From positions 266,331 to 330,330 of the forward strand of contig JAAXCT010000792.1 of NCBI GenBank assembly GCA_012490785.1: a stretch of DNA of 64,000 nt. The letters are read 5' to 3'. The position numbers and the translations under genes are program-made. This DNA comes from Eragrostis nindensis. Taxonomy: Eukaryota > Streptophyta > Magnoliopsida > Poales > Poaceae. The notes beneath the pieces are model-generated. The model was not told the origin of the DNA, made no database searches, and saw only the letters and a list, made by a program, of their open reading frames with translations. Positions 13,068 to 26,159 of the stretch are shown here, piece by piece; within the stretch, counting starts at the first letter, position 1, and each line of letters opens with the position of its first letter.

Positions 13068-13423
13068 GAGCATCTCTAAGAGAGCCCCATAAACCTCTCT
13101 TAAATCAAAATATTAGGATCTAATCAGAAAAACCATCTCCAACAGGACCCCAAAACCACTCCCAGTTTTTTCATAGCCTCTAAACTTCCTTCATTTGTTG
13201 CTACAAACAGGGGAAGAATTGGGGCTCCCATCTCTTCTTTTTGCTATGGAATTAATGTTTTTGTGGCCCTAAATGCTGACATAGCCCAATCAAAAACGTT
13301 TTAATCCATTCTTAGGGGAGGACTGTTGGAGGAGGAGAGAAAAGTTGCCCCTTATAATTTTTTAGTTGCTCCTAAAAACAAGTTTATGAGGCTAATTTTT
13401 ATAGGGGTCTCTTGGAGATGCTC
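13068..13423. mobile_element. Tourist-like MITE, copy 1
   Basis: A 356-base AT-rich element with terminal inverted repeats GAGCATCTC and GAGATGCTC, flanked by TCA on the left and TTA on the right (a TTA duplication with one change). It is closely similar along its whole length to the element at 45621-45979, which defines a family. There is no coding capacity. Confidence 0.8.
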
Positions 13424-13869
13424 TTACATACTATAAAATGGAAGATAAGAGATGATAACAAATAGTTGGAATGCATGAGTATGAAATTAGGGCAAGTTCC
13501 TCGCAAAAAAAAAAAGAAAAAGAAATTAGGGCAAGTACACTGTTCCTTGTCAAAGTAGAGTAGCTTTGTTGAGGCCAAAGTAGAATTACAACGAGTTTAC
13601 TGAAAAGACATCGACTGTAAAAAGGTTTGTAAATCGAGACAAAAGTGACTATATGTCTGAGACATTTAGGGGAGAAGATTTCATAATCCGCAAAAGATCC
13701 ATGGGCCCACAGGAACGTGACTGCTACGGAATCCCCTATCAAACTCCGACCACGGCGAGGTTGCGTACCGCGGCCTAGGGTTCGCCTCGTCTTCCCTCTC
13801 ACCTCCCAAATCGGACTTCTTCTTCGCTCACCCGACCACATCGACGACCGATTGATCGCCGAGGCGGCG

Positions 13870-16230
13870 ATGGCGCTGGCCGCGGCGCACAAGATCCCCC
13901 TAGAGGTCGCGCACACCCTCGTCGAGATCGCCGAGGTTGCGCGCTACGCCTACGAGCACCGCCCCGGCCACCAGCCGGCTCACGACGGCGCCTCGCCCAC
14001 GGTCCCCGCGGGGCTCGATACCAGCGAGGAGGCGGCGAGGCTGCGGGAGGAGAACGCCATGCTCCGCGCCCGCCTCGCCGACGACCTCGCCCTCCTCCAT
14101 GAGCTCCGCGGCGCACCCTGCGTCTCTCAGGAGTGCCCTCCCGATGTGAGCCTACTGTGTTGTGCCTCCGTTTATTAGTCTGCTGTCGCATGCTATTGCG
14201 TTATCATCCTATGGAAATTGGCACGGATCGTAATATGGACTATCCACAATTTGTTCTGTGAATTATCCTTCCTCTTTCATCGTTCACAGATTGTTACCGG
14301 TAGATGTAAAAGCCTAGAATTGTACTAACATAATAAAAGACTTTGCTTAATTTGGGATGCTGCCTAATCTAGACCGACATCGTATACTTTGACATTCATT
14401 CTGATGTAACTGCATTCCTTGTCTAACCTTGGAATTTTTTGACATTCCTTGGGAGCTGGCTAATCTAGACTTACTAAAAATAATGTGATACTAAAAAACA
14501 ACATAATGATAGACTGAGTTTATAGATGCTTGATCGATCTCTGAAGGTGTATTGATTTTGTTGTTTGTGATTTTATGATGCAGCTGTATAATCGACTTCT
14601 AGCTGCGGTGAACAATGTTAGCTTCCTTGCTCATCTTGAGAAATTACAGGATGAGTCAGCATGTGAACATGCTGAGCTATATTCTGGCAACATGAAAGGT
14701 TTGTCGTTTAGAGTCTAAAGTTTTGAGCATACTGAACTATATTTTGCAAATGTTAGGAGCTTAACTCCCTTCCATTTTGTGCTTTAATGAAACCAGAGGT
14801 GGAAATTGGAGACATTCCAGACAACATGGGTAATGGAAAGAAAGGATCATGGGTCTTGGTTGCTTCAAATACCACTGGGGCTAACTTGGAGGAAATTAGT
14901 GGAATTGATGATGAAAATTATGTTATAATCAATGAAGATGACATAGTTGATGGTCTTGCCACCTTTGTTGCTAGGTGCATTCTTGAAGATCCAAAGTCCA
15001 AGGTACTTGCTTATTTAAGAGTCCTTTTTAGTGGACCTATCAAGGTTTGATGGACATTCTCCCTAACTGCTATCGTGTTCTAACTGTTTTTTGTTATATG
15101 TTTCCTTCAGTCACTGTCGCCAGCTGAGCTCCAAAAGGGTATGGCTATCCTCTCTGCTGTCAAGTTATTTATTACCCTCCAAATATTTGCCCATTTGCCC
15201 AGGTTACAGGGGTCATCATTTCAAAATTCAGAATAGTTGCTTAATGTTTATGTATTGTCTCCGATTTCTACTTGTAATATCCGTAAAGAAAATAACCTCT
15301 GCTTAAGTAGATGCCACAATTTAGGGAGCATTGCTGCTTTCATTGAGGTTGTCTTGCTGTTTTGAAGACTTGGTTTTCAGATGGCTGTATCTGATGAGGT
15401 GGTAGCGGTGAAGGCCAAGTTGGAAATGCTAACCAACTTTCGGCTTTCTATAGATTAGAGTTCGCATTTAGCCTATGATATATATTATGTGTCTTCAAAT
15501 TCAGACAAATCCGAATAGGACTGAATGGAAAATAAAAAGTAGGTCAACTCTCGCATTTAAAATTGCACTTGTCAGCATAGGTTTATTTGTTTCTGGATTG
15601 TTAATCGCTGTCAACTACCTTCCGGCCTGTTTTAACGTACTTCGGGGTTTTAACTTGTAAGCAGCTGTTGCAAAGGCATTAGACAGCATGAAAGCTCGGT
15701 GGGGATGGTCAACTCTCTGGGAGGCTGGAAAAGTCATTTATATCTTGGCCACTTGGGGTGTTACATTAGCAGGGTAAAGTTCTCATATACCTATTCTGTA
15801 CATCTCATTTTACATGTGAATGCATTATCAACTATTTCCACTTTCCGCTTTCCATTTTGCATCTGTTTTGGCGTGTCATTGGTTTTAATTTGTGTTTCTC
15901 TTCTTTATTTACTTGGTAATGTCTATAGTATGCAAACCTGCTATTGATATTGATCATATTAAATACTTCTGAGAGAATCTAATAATACTGATAAATGCAT
16001 AATATATTGACTGTTGTTGACCTTTAAATGATATCCTGGAATGATACTAAATTGAATGTTGCTAAAAGACTAATTATTGACACTTGCAAAATAATTTGTG
16101 AACAACATCTAATGGCTCTTCTTTTCACTATGATTTGACTGGATGCAGGTTGTACAAGAGTCGTCATATCATCAAGGTGGCTGCAAAGGGTGCTGCTATG
16201 TCTGCCAGATTTGTTATGAAGGCACTATGA
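13870..16230 (+). CDS. Plant protein of unknown function with C-terminal membrane helix
   Basis: Six exons (13870-14145, 14584-14698, 14797-15002, 15111-15138, 15665-15773, 16149-16230) total 816 bases in frame and encode 271 residues. The N-terminal part has a charged, helix-forming stretch (EEAARLREENAMLRARL, about residues 56-75) likely to form a coiled coil. The middle is acidic. A conserved SPAELQK segment precedes a tryptophan-rich block (RWGWSTLWEAGK) and one hydrophobic helix (VIYILATWGVTLAGLY, about 228-245), followed by a basic tail. I recognise the general layout from plant proteins of unknown function but cannot assign a role; membrane anchoring is inferred. The 28-base fourth exon is unusually short but fits the reading frame exactly. 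Confidence 0.75.
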
Positions 16231-16977
16231 GTGCCAAAGCGCTTGGTATCATGATCATGTGGGATGATCAGCAAGTTGTAAAATGTAAATACAAAACTTG
16301 TCGCGTCAACTGTACGTATGTCGTTGCAATATGTTTTATTGTGAACCATTGATTGTCAAGAAGTGACGATTTGTTTCATTTATTCGATATGAATGATGGC
16401 ACAAATCTACTGACAAGGTTTATTACAAAAAAAAATTGTAATTGCTAACGAGCAATGGTCTCATAATGTGACGATGAGCAAGGTGTGAATGCAAAACTCA
16501 TCAGTTGTAAATACGGCAACATTTTATTGTGAACTGTAGATGTTGATGTTCTGAACAATTTCATTTCATTTCATTTGTATGAGGGGACGTTCTGTGCCTG
16601 ATGTAAAGAATTTTATAAGATCTGTGTTGAACGATTCCTGCACCCTGGGAGAATTCTGGCCTGCATCCAACTCATGCTGTGATTGGAACATGTAATTTTC
16701 AAAAACGAATTCAAGTAGCTCTTCATTCACTCTCCCAAGTAAATAAGCAATGAAAAGCTCCAGCAAGTAAAAAGAAGAATACAGAATAGTTAGGCCGGTC
16801 AAGCTTATACAACCTATGGGCCGGCCCAACGTAATGGACCCGAACCCTCCAGGCCTCGGCTCCGCTACCTGTTCATCATTTGCCTTCGCTAACCCTTCAC
16901 GCCGCTCTCGTCTGGTAGCCCTCCTCCTACTCCTGCGGCGCGCCGCCGGCGGTGAATTTCCCTCGCAGTATTGTCCA
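16231..16977. other. Short spacer between two plus-strand genes
   Basis: Contains the 3' untranslated region of the upstream gene and the promoter and leader of the DUF1764 gene. An in-frame ATG at 16816 is possible, but the extension it adds does not resemble the family, so it was not used. Confidence 0.45.
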
Positions 16978-17469
16978 ATGGCCACCAAATCGAAGAATAA
17001 GAAGAAAGCTTCTGCCCCCAACCCCTCCATCACTCCCAAGACCCACTCGGACAAGAAACCCAAGCCCTCGAAGCCCACCGAGGAGCAGTCGGAGGAGGCG
17101 GCGGCGGACAAGAAGCAGAAGAAGCAGAAGGCGAAGGACGAGATCGGCGAGATATTTAGCGCCGCCAAGGCCAGCAAGAAGCGGAAGCCGCCGCAGCGAG
17201 AGGAGGAGGAGGCTGGGCAAGGGGGCAAGAGGAAGAAGCCCAAGGACAGGTCCGAGGACGGCAACAGCAAGAAGAGGAACAAGGCTACGCCGGGGAGTAA
17301 GGGCAAAGGTAGGGCCCCCGTCTTCGACGACGACGAGGTCGAGGAGAAGCGGCCGCGGCGGCGCACAGCGGACGGGCTGGCCATATACTCCGCTGATGAG
17401 CTCGGTTTCGGCAAGGCCGGTGCCGGTGGCACAGCGCTCTGCCCCTTTGACTGCGACTGCTGCTTCTGA
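16978..17469 (+). CDS. DUF1764 family nuclear-type protein
   Basis: A single-exon frame of 163 residues. The N-terminal three quarters is rich in Lys, Glu and Arg with several basic clusters that look like nuclear or nucleolar targeting signals. An EIGEIFSAAK segment and the C-terminal block DGLAIYSADELGFGKAGAGG, closing with CPFDCDCCF, match the conserved ends of the DUF1764 family found across eukaryotes. No biochemical function is established for the family. The start at 16978 (MATKSKNKKK) was chosen over the upstream in-frame ATG at 16816 because similarity and lysine-rich composition begin there. Confidence 0.85.
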   Translation: MATKSKNKKKASAPNPSITPKTHSDKKPKPSKPTEEQSEEAAADKKQKKQKAKDEIGEIFSAAKASKKRKPPQREEEEAGQGGKRKKPKDRSEDGNSKKRNKATPGSKGKGRAPVFDDDEVEEKRPRRRTADGLAIYSADELGFGKAGAGGTALCPFDCDCCF

Positions 17470-19344
17470 GCTTCTTGTGGGCTGCCTCTCCCGTGCCAGA
17501 GGTGATGTGCCGAGGCTAAATCAATGTAGCTGTATCATTTGCTGATTCGGTTTACGAATGTGGTTCACATTTGTGCTTTGTTGAAATGAAATTTCGCTTC
17601 CTGTGCTATCACTATGCTCCCGAATGAAAGGTTTTTCAGAGTTTGTTTCGATGATGATATTGTGTGGGTAGTGTTAAAACTTTGCTGACTTACTCGCTGG
17701 AGCGTTACGCATTTTGACATGGCATTGTACCCTAGAGTTTGGTTGATCACCTTCTGGCATGCATCATATTGTGTTGTAGCTACATTTGTAATGTCCTATG
17801 GCACCAAAATTAAGGTATCAGTGGATGTTACAGTATGTTCTGATGGTTCATGAAATGGGAATTACAAAGTGCCTGCCACATGTTCATGACCATAGTATCT
17901 CATGAACCAAATTCTTGTTTCTTTTTTCCATTATGAAAATGAGGTTTTCCTTTATTATTTTGCTGCCGAACATGTGCCAATGTGTGGTGTAGTCAAGACC
18001 TATATCAGCATCAAAATATATCTTGCGTTACTTGGTTGCACAGATCAACCTGGGGGGTTTCATTCAAAGAGGTGGTGGTCGTGGCCTTTGTCCATGCCTT
18101 CGATGTCTTCAGCCCTTTCCCGCCTAGTGGCAATTTGTTCTTTCGATATGACACATCCAGCCATCCAGACCAGTATGAAGGTACTCTTTATTCTAGGCCA
18201 TTGACCAACTAATCAGATTAGTTGTTTAAGTAATTGTTCTGCGCTTATTACAAAATACAACCATTGATATTCCCTTTTAATTGATTCACTAGTTATCTAT
18301 TCATGCTGATGTTACTTGAATGAATGCTTTATGATTCAGGTTTCTAGGTGCTTGACATATTTCTGCACTTATGCTGTGATATTTTGCATTTTGTAAAGTA
18401 ATGGACCATGCCTATGAAATGTGGCCCGGGTATTACAGATTAGTTCAAATCAGTCCATAGATGTTTCGACTTTCGACTGTGTATTTTCTATGATTATGTT
18501 TTTTTCAAGAAAACATATTTAGTTAGGATTGTCCTGAACCCCCAATGTAAAGCTTTTGACATTTATGTTTGATGACAGTCCCCTTGCAACGCCATGGTCG
18601 TCCAAACTTCCAAGTGCGCAGCAGGGCTGACAAGTCAACATTTATGCTTTTCCTGGACGATTAACAGAGCACAAACTTCAGAAAATTCGTGAAAGAGAAG
18701 TGGAAACGTCTCAAACAGCGTAAAAAAACATCCTATACATTCTGTTGTGATACTATTTATGTTTCTTTGTTGGGATTTTTGCTTCAAGATATTTGATGCT
18801 CTAAAACTGCTTTGTGAACTCCGAATGTTATTGGGGCCTGTGCTCTGTCGAGCAAAGGAACTTATGACAAATGAAGACACGCGAAAAAATGAAATTTTAG
18901 GGCACTGATCTGTACTCCAAAAAGGGTACGGGCATCAGAAAAACTCCAAGAAAAATGCCAGTCCGCCACAATCCAATTATACAGATATAAAAAAATACTC
19001 CGTTCATCTTTTTTTTTTGAAAAAGAAAATGGTTGCAGTTACAACAGAGGCATTATTTTTCCCTTTAAGGAATTTGTAAGGTTACGCTACGTAACAAGTA
19101 CATGAGTTCAGAATGGTATATGTAAATTTATAAAGAACTCTTTATCGACGTAGCCTAAACTCTTAGTGGTGCCGCAGATTGACTATCTGGGTGTCCCGAG
19201 TGACGAAGCATACAAAATTCGCCGTCTGAGGGCCTCATGCTCTGTTATTGGACCGCCTAAAAGAAAAACTACTTCTGTAGTTTACTTCCAATTATTAACG
19301 ACGAAGATGAACAATTTTTTAAACATCAGCATTCGTCAAAAGCT
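17470..19344. other. Spacer between convergent genes
   Basis: Holds the 3' untranslated region of the DUF1764 gene and the downstream side of the minus-strand citrate synthase gene. An open stretch near 18030-18180 ends at a donor-like AAG-GTACTC but matches nothing I recognise. No gene is called. Confidence 0.4.
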
Positions 19345-22300
19345 TCAAGCAGCCTTGTTTTTGCAGTAGTTCTCCAGCCACTCCATGGTGACACTCTTCG
19401 GTCTTTCAAGTGGCAGGCCAAGGGCACGGTCCCAGACGAGCTGCGTCATATACAGATAATTTATCAGTGTTTGCATATATACCAGAACCAACAGATAATT
19501 TATCAGGCCAACTGCAGAGGGGAAGACAGACCTGAGAACCTATGCCGATGCTCCTTGAAACACCGAACAAGACGGTGTAGTACCTACATTCAGACAAGGT
19601 ATTCCGGCCATCAGTACTACACATTCTGGATTCATCGTAACATCATGAATAGTACATACAGATTTAAATTGATACTTAGAGCCAACATGTGTAGACAGAC
19701 ATACCGCGCTTCAGATAATCCAAAGTGGTTCAGCAAAACTCCACTGTGAGCATCAACATTTGGCCATGGGTTTTTGACCTGAGAATACATTAGCAAATAA
19801 TGGTGTTCATACCAAGTAAGCTGAAAACAATGGAGTGGAAATCATGACCAATCCAGTGGCGTGTTATACCTTGCCCAGCTCAGTGAGGATCGGAGGCACA
19901 ACTTCATACAACTTGGCTACCTGTAGGAAACATCACATTTAAGATTATTGAGCTGAAGAAAGATCATTCAATCAGATACAGGCTCTAGACTCACCAATTT
20001 GAAAAGCGGATCCTCAGGTAAATGCTTCAAGGCAAACTCCCTTTGACATGTGTATCGTGGATCTGTCTGACGCAGAACTCCATGACCATAGCCAGGAACA
20101 ACCTGTAACATCAATCAAAACCAATCATTAGCAGTTTGACTTTGTCAAATTTAACGCTTAACCCAAATAATTAAGTGTATGTGGATCATCAGAGATATAG
20201 CATTTGACAAGTCCAAGAGAGGATCTGGTACTTAGGCACAAAAGTGACCATAAACACTAGAATTTATTCCACGAACTAATACAGAGATACGCTACCTTTC
20301 CACTCTTAAGAGTCTTCCAGACATAATCTTTGAGCTGATCTGTTGTAACATCACTCCCAGTTTCCTCAATAACAGATTTGATCCATAGCAGCACTTCCTG
20401 CAACATGTGGCCAGTTCATTCACATTATAGCAGCAGCAGCAGCAACAACAACAACAACAAAGGCAAGTTGGGGTAGGCTAATACATATTATAGCAACAAG
20501 TACATCAATATGAAAATGACAAACATATGTTTCTTCTTTCAGCAGACGTGCATTATTTATCAGACAAGTGATGAAGTAATTAGTACAGTAGGCAGGCAAT
20601 TAATTTGGGAAGATCCTTTGAGCAATCACAAGTAAAACACAGGAACCAAGATAACACTGCAGAACGCATTCAGTGTCAAACTGCATACCTGATTAGCCAG
20701 GCCATGAAGCGGCCCAGCCAAACCATTCAGGGCTGCTGCGAAGGAAAGGTAAGGATCTGCCAGGGCACTTCCAACCTGCAATTGGATCATCATGAATGAA
20801 GGATGACAAAACCACAGCCTATGAACATGGATGAATAGTATTGGAAAGGAATTTCTTTTTTATAACGGTACTGAAAAGGAATTGAAGTGGGAAGCCTAGA
20901 ACAGGGAAAATGTTCCTCCCCTTAAATAAAATGCCAAGTTTCTCCATTCAAGTTAGACTAAAAAATTGCTACCTAGCTCCATTACAATTAAGACTACCAT
21001 CAAATATTGCACTTCCACAATGATCTCTAATAGATTAATGTCCCCTTTGTCAAGATGATATTTTACGCTCGTTCACCAATAATGCCACATTCATACACAT
21101 GGACTCTCAATCAAAAGCAGCTCATCCAGAAGAGATAAATACATAGGTGGTACTAATGGTCCACTTGTCAATGGAAGTATAAATAACTACACAAAACAGT
21201 CCTTCAAATTTCAAAAGGATGGTTCCATTAACAAAGGATCCAGCTAAAGTTGACCGTCTTGTCTCGTTCCATGTTCCCAGTTACTACTAACAGGCGCTAT
21301 TATGTTTACCCACACACTATTTAAAGAGGCCTTTCTTAATGCAGTTTTACAATACCTACTAATGTACCACCGGTTTCTTAATAATAACATCACACAAACC
21401 AAAACACAGGGCACATGCCTTCTACAGAGATAAAGTATTTTACAGCAGACAGCTGTCATCCTTTTGGCATAACACTAATTAGAAAATAAAGATCGCAACA
21501 CAGAAAATAAATATTACCAGATGACCCGTGTGGGCACTGACATTCCCACCTTCATGATCACTACAAGAAGCCAGGTGATAGTTTAGGGGGGGATCAACAG
21601 AAGTCCTCCAAAACACATATGGAAAACAAAAAAAGGTTGTGTTTTCATTACGTGTGAATTGTTATATATAACCGCATGAGCTCCAGCATTTTTGGGTCGT
21701 CAAAACCAAGCATGTGTGAAAAATTTGCCGCATAGTCCAAAGCATTATCAGCCGCTATCCTTTTCCCGTCCTTGAAAATCCTTTAGCGAACAAGGGAAAC
21801 AAGATTATTGATTTAAATTCTGTCCAGGTAAGAATCGATCGATGAAGCCACTGGCGGAACAAAAGCTACCTCCTGTAAACATAAGAAGCCACTGGCGGAA
21901 GCCGAGCAATCATATTTAAGCAATCTTCATAAGTAGGCTCCCAGAACCTACACAAATAATAGTTGTCAACACTCAGCACCATAAAAACCAACATTAGACA
22001 CATAACACAACAAGGTTGCACTTTAAATCCCAGGCTTACTTTGATTTTGGCATTCCTTTGTCGTAAGCTTTTTGAAATTCACTCTCAACCTGAAATGGAG
22101 TTCAAACACACAAAAAACAAATAAGTGGCTTAAATTTCAAGGCTCTAAAATAATCAAACACCATCAGGTCCATCAGAACAAAATGCATTGAATAAACTAT
22201 TTTTTTTAAAAAAATCCATTTGGTTCCACTTTATATCAGTCATTTCCCTGAAACAAAAATAATCACACTGCAACTTAATGTAGTAGAATGATTGAAAAAG

Positions 22301-24765
22301 AAATGTGATTTTCTATTTCAAAAGACTGATTATGGTTTTGCCTTTCTAAAGACTGATATTCTACTACATTAACCAACGTGCCAGAACTGGAATAGCTAAC
22401 CTGAAGGGCCATCACTCCAGTAGCAAACTGTGTCATAGGATGTGCAGATGGAGGGAGAGAATCTATCGCTTCATAGACATAACCTGCACCCACATCAATT
22501 GTCAGTTGCTATAGAGGAAGCTGGCAAGGGGGATCATATAGAACTTCACAGGAACATAAAGATCTCCCTATTAATCTGTGACCCTTAAGAATTCCATAAA
22601 CAGTGGATGTTAACATCAACTCAGTCAGATAGTTCGTGGATTAGTTGAGCAAAAAATAACAGAGGTTGTCAACTGAGACAGTAAAGTACCTGGGACACTC
22701 GAACGGCTAAGCAATTCCTTTGATAGAGAATCAACTTGATCTTTGGTTGGAACCTGAAACAAGGAAACATGCAAACACTATAAGTTAAGGCATATTTGTG
22801 AGTCTGTGACATGGAAAAATTAGGAGACACAGGAATCACAACATAAAGATCACTAAGAAACTTTTGTCCCCTTCTGAATCAACAACCGTGTATTCCTCCT
22901 ATTTTAGGAGGAACATCTTTGGCACACTTCTAAACTATAAATTGATAAGCTATATAAGAAGGCTACCTTTCCCGTCAAAAGAAGCCAAAGGAGACCCTCA
23001 GGCAAAGGTTCACCACCCTCAACTGCTGTTGGCAGTACTTTCTGGCACTCAGGAATGGAGAGGCCCCTAAAACGAATACCCTGGATAGGAAACAATGTGG
23101 TTATTGAATAATAATCGGATTGATTCCTCGACTTCAGAGTTCAAATATGATAGCATAGTTAGAGTGGCGTGTGAACAGATCTAACAAAATTAAAATTAGT
23201 AATAATACTATCATATGAATCTCACACAAAGGCCTTGTGCTAATGATAATATCACAAAATGATTATACTCTTCTGCTCAGCATGTTAGCATGCTGTAGCA
23301 AGTTGTAAAAATTTAGTTTCTTCAGTAAAATTATTCATAGTTCATCATAAAATGAGCAGGAACTAATCTATATCATGAAGTGGAATGGTGAAAGAATAAA
23401 AGAACACCTCCTCTGGGTCAAGTAGCGATGTTTCCCAAAGCATTCCAGTCATCCCTCTCATTCCACCAAGGACCTGCAGGACATTATTCGAGAATTTGGC
23501 CAGTTAAGTCAGTCCAAGCAGGCCCTACAAAAGAAACAGAGCCATCCCTAAACAGTTGGTGCGGGTATTGCCGGGCAATGCATACCATATCCACAGTAAT
23601 GTTTCCGAGCTGGACCTTTCCATGCTCCGACTTAAGCTTCTTCAAGCGATCCTGTAAGAAAACAGTAAAGTTGAGCTTTGCTGTCTTGTGCTGATAAGTC
23701 AGATAACGAACATGAGACGAACAGGAGTGTAATAAGACAACCCGCTAGAGAACCCAGTAGCCAAGTAGGTTTTTTCCAATACTTACAATAATACTCCCTC
23801 CGTTTTTAATTATATGACGCCGTTGACTTTTTTGTTGAACTTTGACCAACAATATACATTTAAATAATTACTTTTCGAATGTGAAATGAATATAATTAGA
23901 TTCATCATCAAAAACACTTTAAGATTAACCTATACACTTAGCAATTTATACAAATATTTTGAATAAGACGAACGGTCAAACGTAACCAAAAAAGTCAACG
24001 GCGTCATATATTAAAAAACGGAGGGAGTATTTCTTAATACATCCAGGCGCACAAATAAAACTGCGCTCAAAACAATTGCGCCTGAGAGAGGATGGGGGAT
24101 AGAATTGATGTATAATATATGGTACTAAGTACTAACGATTATTAGCTTGCATATTTCAAAAAATTTCGTGAGAAAAATGTATTTGAAAATATGTTAAAGC
24201 AGGAATTAAGCACTTTCTCACACAGAACTACATAAGCAAAAGAAAAGAGGTTATCACTTTTGGCTAAATGAAAAGAACAAAAGGGATCAGATACCATAAC
24301 AATTTTCCGACTTTACAAAATTTATATATGGTGTATAGAGTAACAAACCTGCTGTTCAGGAATCATTTCCTGCAACTGGGACTTAAGATCCTGCATTTAC
24401 AGAAACACAATGAGCATCATGTATATATAAATTAAAACAAGAGAAAATCTAGCGTCCAATAAAAAAAATGTGGCAATCAGCATCGCCAATTTCACAATTC
24501 AGATAAAATTCTATCTCAAGACACAGCACGAAGACAAGTTATCTTACGAGATCGGAAGCGCTCTGCATCTGCAGCCATCTCACACCACCCAGCGTGGTGG
24601 CCTCCTGCGTCTGCGGCAGCAAGTACACAGACAAACAAAAATCTCAGCACCCACAAATGTTGTGCCAGCACAAACACACAAACACGGCAAGCCATCTCTA
24701 AACGGGCCACTCACCAAGCGGGATCGCAACCTCGAGACCGCGGTGAGGCCCCGGAAGAACGCCAT
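19345..24765 (-). CDS. CS: Citrate synthase, mitochondrial
   Basis: Catalyses acetyl-CoA plus oxaloacetate to citrate in the TCA cycle. Nineteen exons, from MAFFRGLTAVSRLRSRL (24765-24715) to the last exon (19440-19345), sum to 1419 bases and 472 residues, the usual length for plant mitochondrial forms. The N-terminus is basic and hydrophobic like a mitochondrial presequence. The catalytic triad is present: His307 (GPLHGL), His353 (GYGHGV) and Asp408 (NVDAHS). Their spacing of 46 and 55 residues equals that of the animal enzyme (His274, His320, Asp375). All introns read here have GT-AG borders. The C-terminus (YCKNKAA) lacks a peroxisomal SKL-type signal, which argues against the glyoxysomal isoform. 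Intron 3 contains a Stowaway MITE. Confidence 0.95.
20433..20462. repeat. AGC/AAC microsatellite in a citrate synthase intron
   Basis: A run of AGC triplets passes directly into AAC triplets within the intron between exons 13 and 14 of citrate synthase. It is a likely length-variable marker without coding effect. Confidence 0.8.
23794..24027. mobile_element. Stowaway MITE in citrate synthase intron 3
   Basis: A 234-base element with perfect Stowaway ends (CTCCCTCCGTTTTT and inverted AAAAACGGAGGGAG), flanked by TA on both sides (23792-23793, 24028-24029). Long inner arms (ATATGACGCCGTTGACTTTT and its inverse) make a strong foldback. It lies wholly within the intron between exons 3 and 4. Confidence 0.92.
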
Positions 24766-24789
24766 GGACGGAGACCGCCGCTACCACAC

Positions 24790-25021
24790 CTGAATCAAAC
24801 ACCAAACATATGAACTCATCAGACTACCGCGGTAGAATTAAACCTAACTCCCTATTAAATTAGGAAAACCCCAACAGATTAGTTAAATACACAGCATGAA
24901 TCCCACAGCGAACCGGGCGGATTGGAGAGGAAGAAAAAGGGTTAGATTCCACGACTCGCAGCGAAGAACAGATTCCGCGTAACGAAGGGAATGGTACAGA
25001 AGGAGAGCTAGGCTTCCTCAC
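24790..25021 (-). other. Leader intron of citrate synthase
   Basis: On the minus strand a donor (CTCCAAG then GTGAGG) at 25021 and an acceptor (TTGATTCAG) at 24790 bracket a 232-base intron in the 5' untranslated region, 24 bases upstream of the start codon. Confidence 0.6.
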
Positions 25022-25148
25022 CTTGGAGGAATCAATCCAAGTCCACCAGATGAATCGAGAGGGTGGCGGCGAGGGCGGTGGGCAGCCGGAGAAGTTGGGG
25101 AAGGAATGGTGGTGGTCGTCAAGCACGGTTGGTGAGGGGCCGAGCTGA

Positions 25149-25156
25149 ATATATAC
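25149..25156 (-). promoter_or_regulatory. Probable TATA box of citrate synthase
   Basis: The minus strand reads GTATATAT about 25-35 bases before the expected start of the leader exon (near 25120). Position and sequence fit a core TATA element; the transcription start itself is not visible. Confidence 0.5.
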
Positions 25157-26159
25157 GCTGCCTTGAGACTATTTCGGATACCACCTCCCCAAAATATAGG
25201 AGGCAGGTATCCATTTTATTGAAAAATGGGTTTGGTATGAATTTCTAGTTCATATGTATGATAGTATATTTACATTTAGTATAGTTGACGAGGCATTATC
25301 CCACTTTAAAATGGTTGATTTTGCAAAAGTCATTCAACCTTCCTGCCAGAGATAGTAGCATGAAACTCTACGAGACAACAGGTTGTCCTTTCCACGAAAT
25401 TCTATTTCAACCAGCCAAAAATCAAAAAGTAACATATGTATGGATTTTAAGCTTTCATACAGAGATGCAACCACCTGCAAAATTTGTTAAACGGCGAGTG
25501 GTCAACGAAAGCCAAGACATTGTATGACCCTTTCATATTGGCTTTCACAGGAAAAAAAAAAGACATGCTTGTTTAATTCTCTCGTGAAGTAGGCGGGTGT
25601 GATACTCATTGTTTAACGATTGATTTGGATAATATATATGTTGGTTGATGATTCAAACTTTGGCAGCTAAATCACACCCTGCCAGCTAAGAAAAGGGGAA
25701 CTGCGTCACACTTTCGATAAGAGAAGAGAAACGCGTCAAACAATTGGCTAGGATAGTTTTCTCCTCGTTTATTTTATCTGTCATATTTAAAGCATCGAAG
25801 GTGCAAAATGAAAATTAGGCTCGTACACTACACGGTACAGCGCACAACGGAACGGCGTCCTGCCTGTTGGAGTCTTGGAGATGTCTGCGTTCCCCCACAT
25901 GTCGTTAGGATTCTAAACGGAACATCCCCCAAGGCTTGCTCCGCAAGAAGAGCGGAGAGACGACTCAATCGTATTTTATTTTATTTTTATTTTTTGTTGT
26001 TGCAAACAATCGTATCATATACAGCCATATCTGTGCGAATTTCAGAGGAAAAAACGAGATGGGCCCGGACGTGGTTCCACCCCGTGAAGAAGAATTTGGC
26101 CCACCCAATCGAGCGGCTCAGCCCACAGGTCGGTCATTCGTCTCCTCTCTATCCAGTAT
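25157..26159. other. Intergenic, no gene recognised
   Basis: AT-rich spacer upstream of citrate synthase. Open frames near 25808-26160 on the plus strand run against the lipoxygenase relic and look fortuitous. Confidence 0.4.

Noticed and set aside
15380..15460. Exon-like open stretch starting ATGGCTGTATCTGATGAG in the unknown-function gene
   Set aside because: Including it breaks the reading frame; joining 15138 to 15665 keeps all phases and the conserved C-terminus.
16566..17432. 288-residue minus-strand frame opposite the DUF1764 gene
   Set aside because: Antisense shadow: its leucine, serine and phenylalanine runs are the complement of lysine and glutamate codons of the real gene.
17980..18212. 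Exon-like plus-strand stretch after the DUF1764 gene
   Set aside because: No family resemblance and no matching acceptor/donor pair that would extend a gene; left as spacer.
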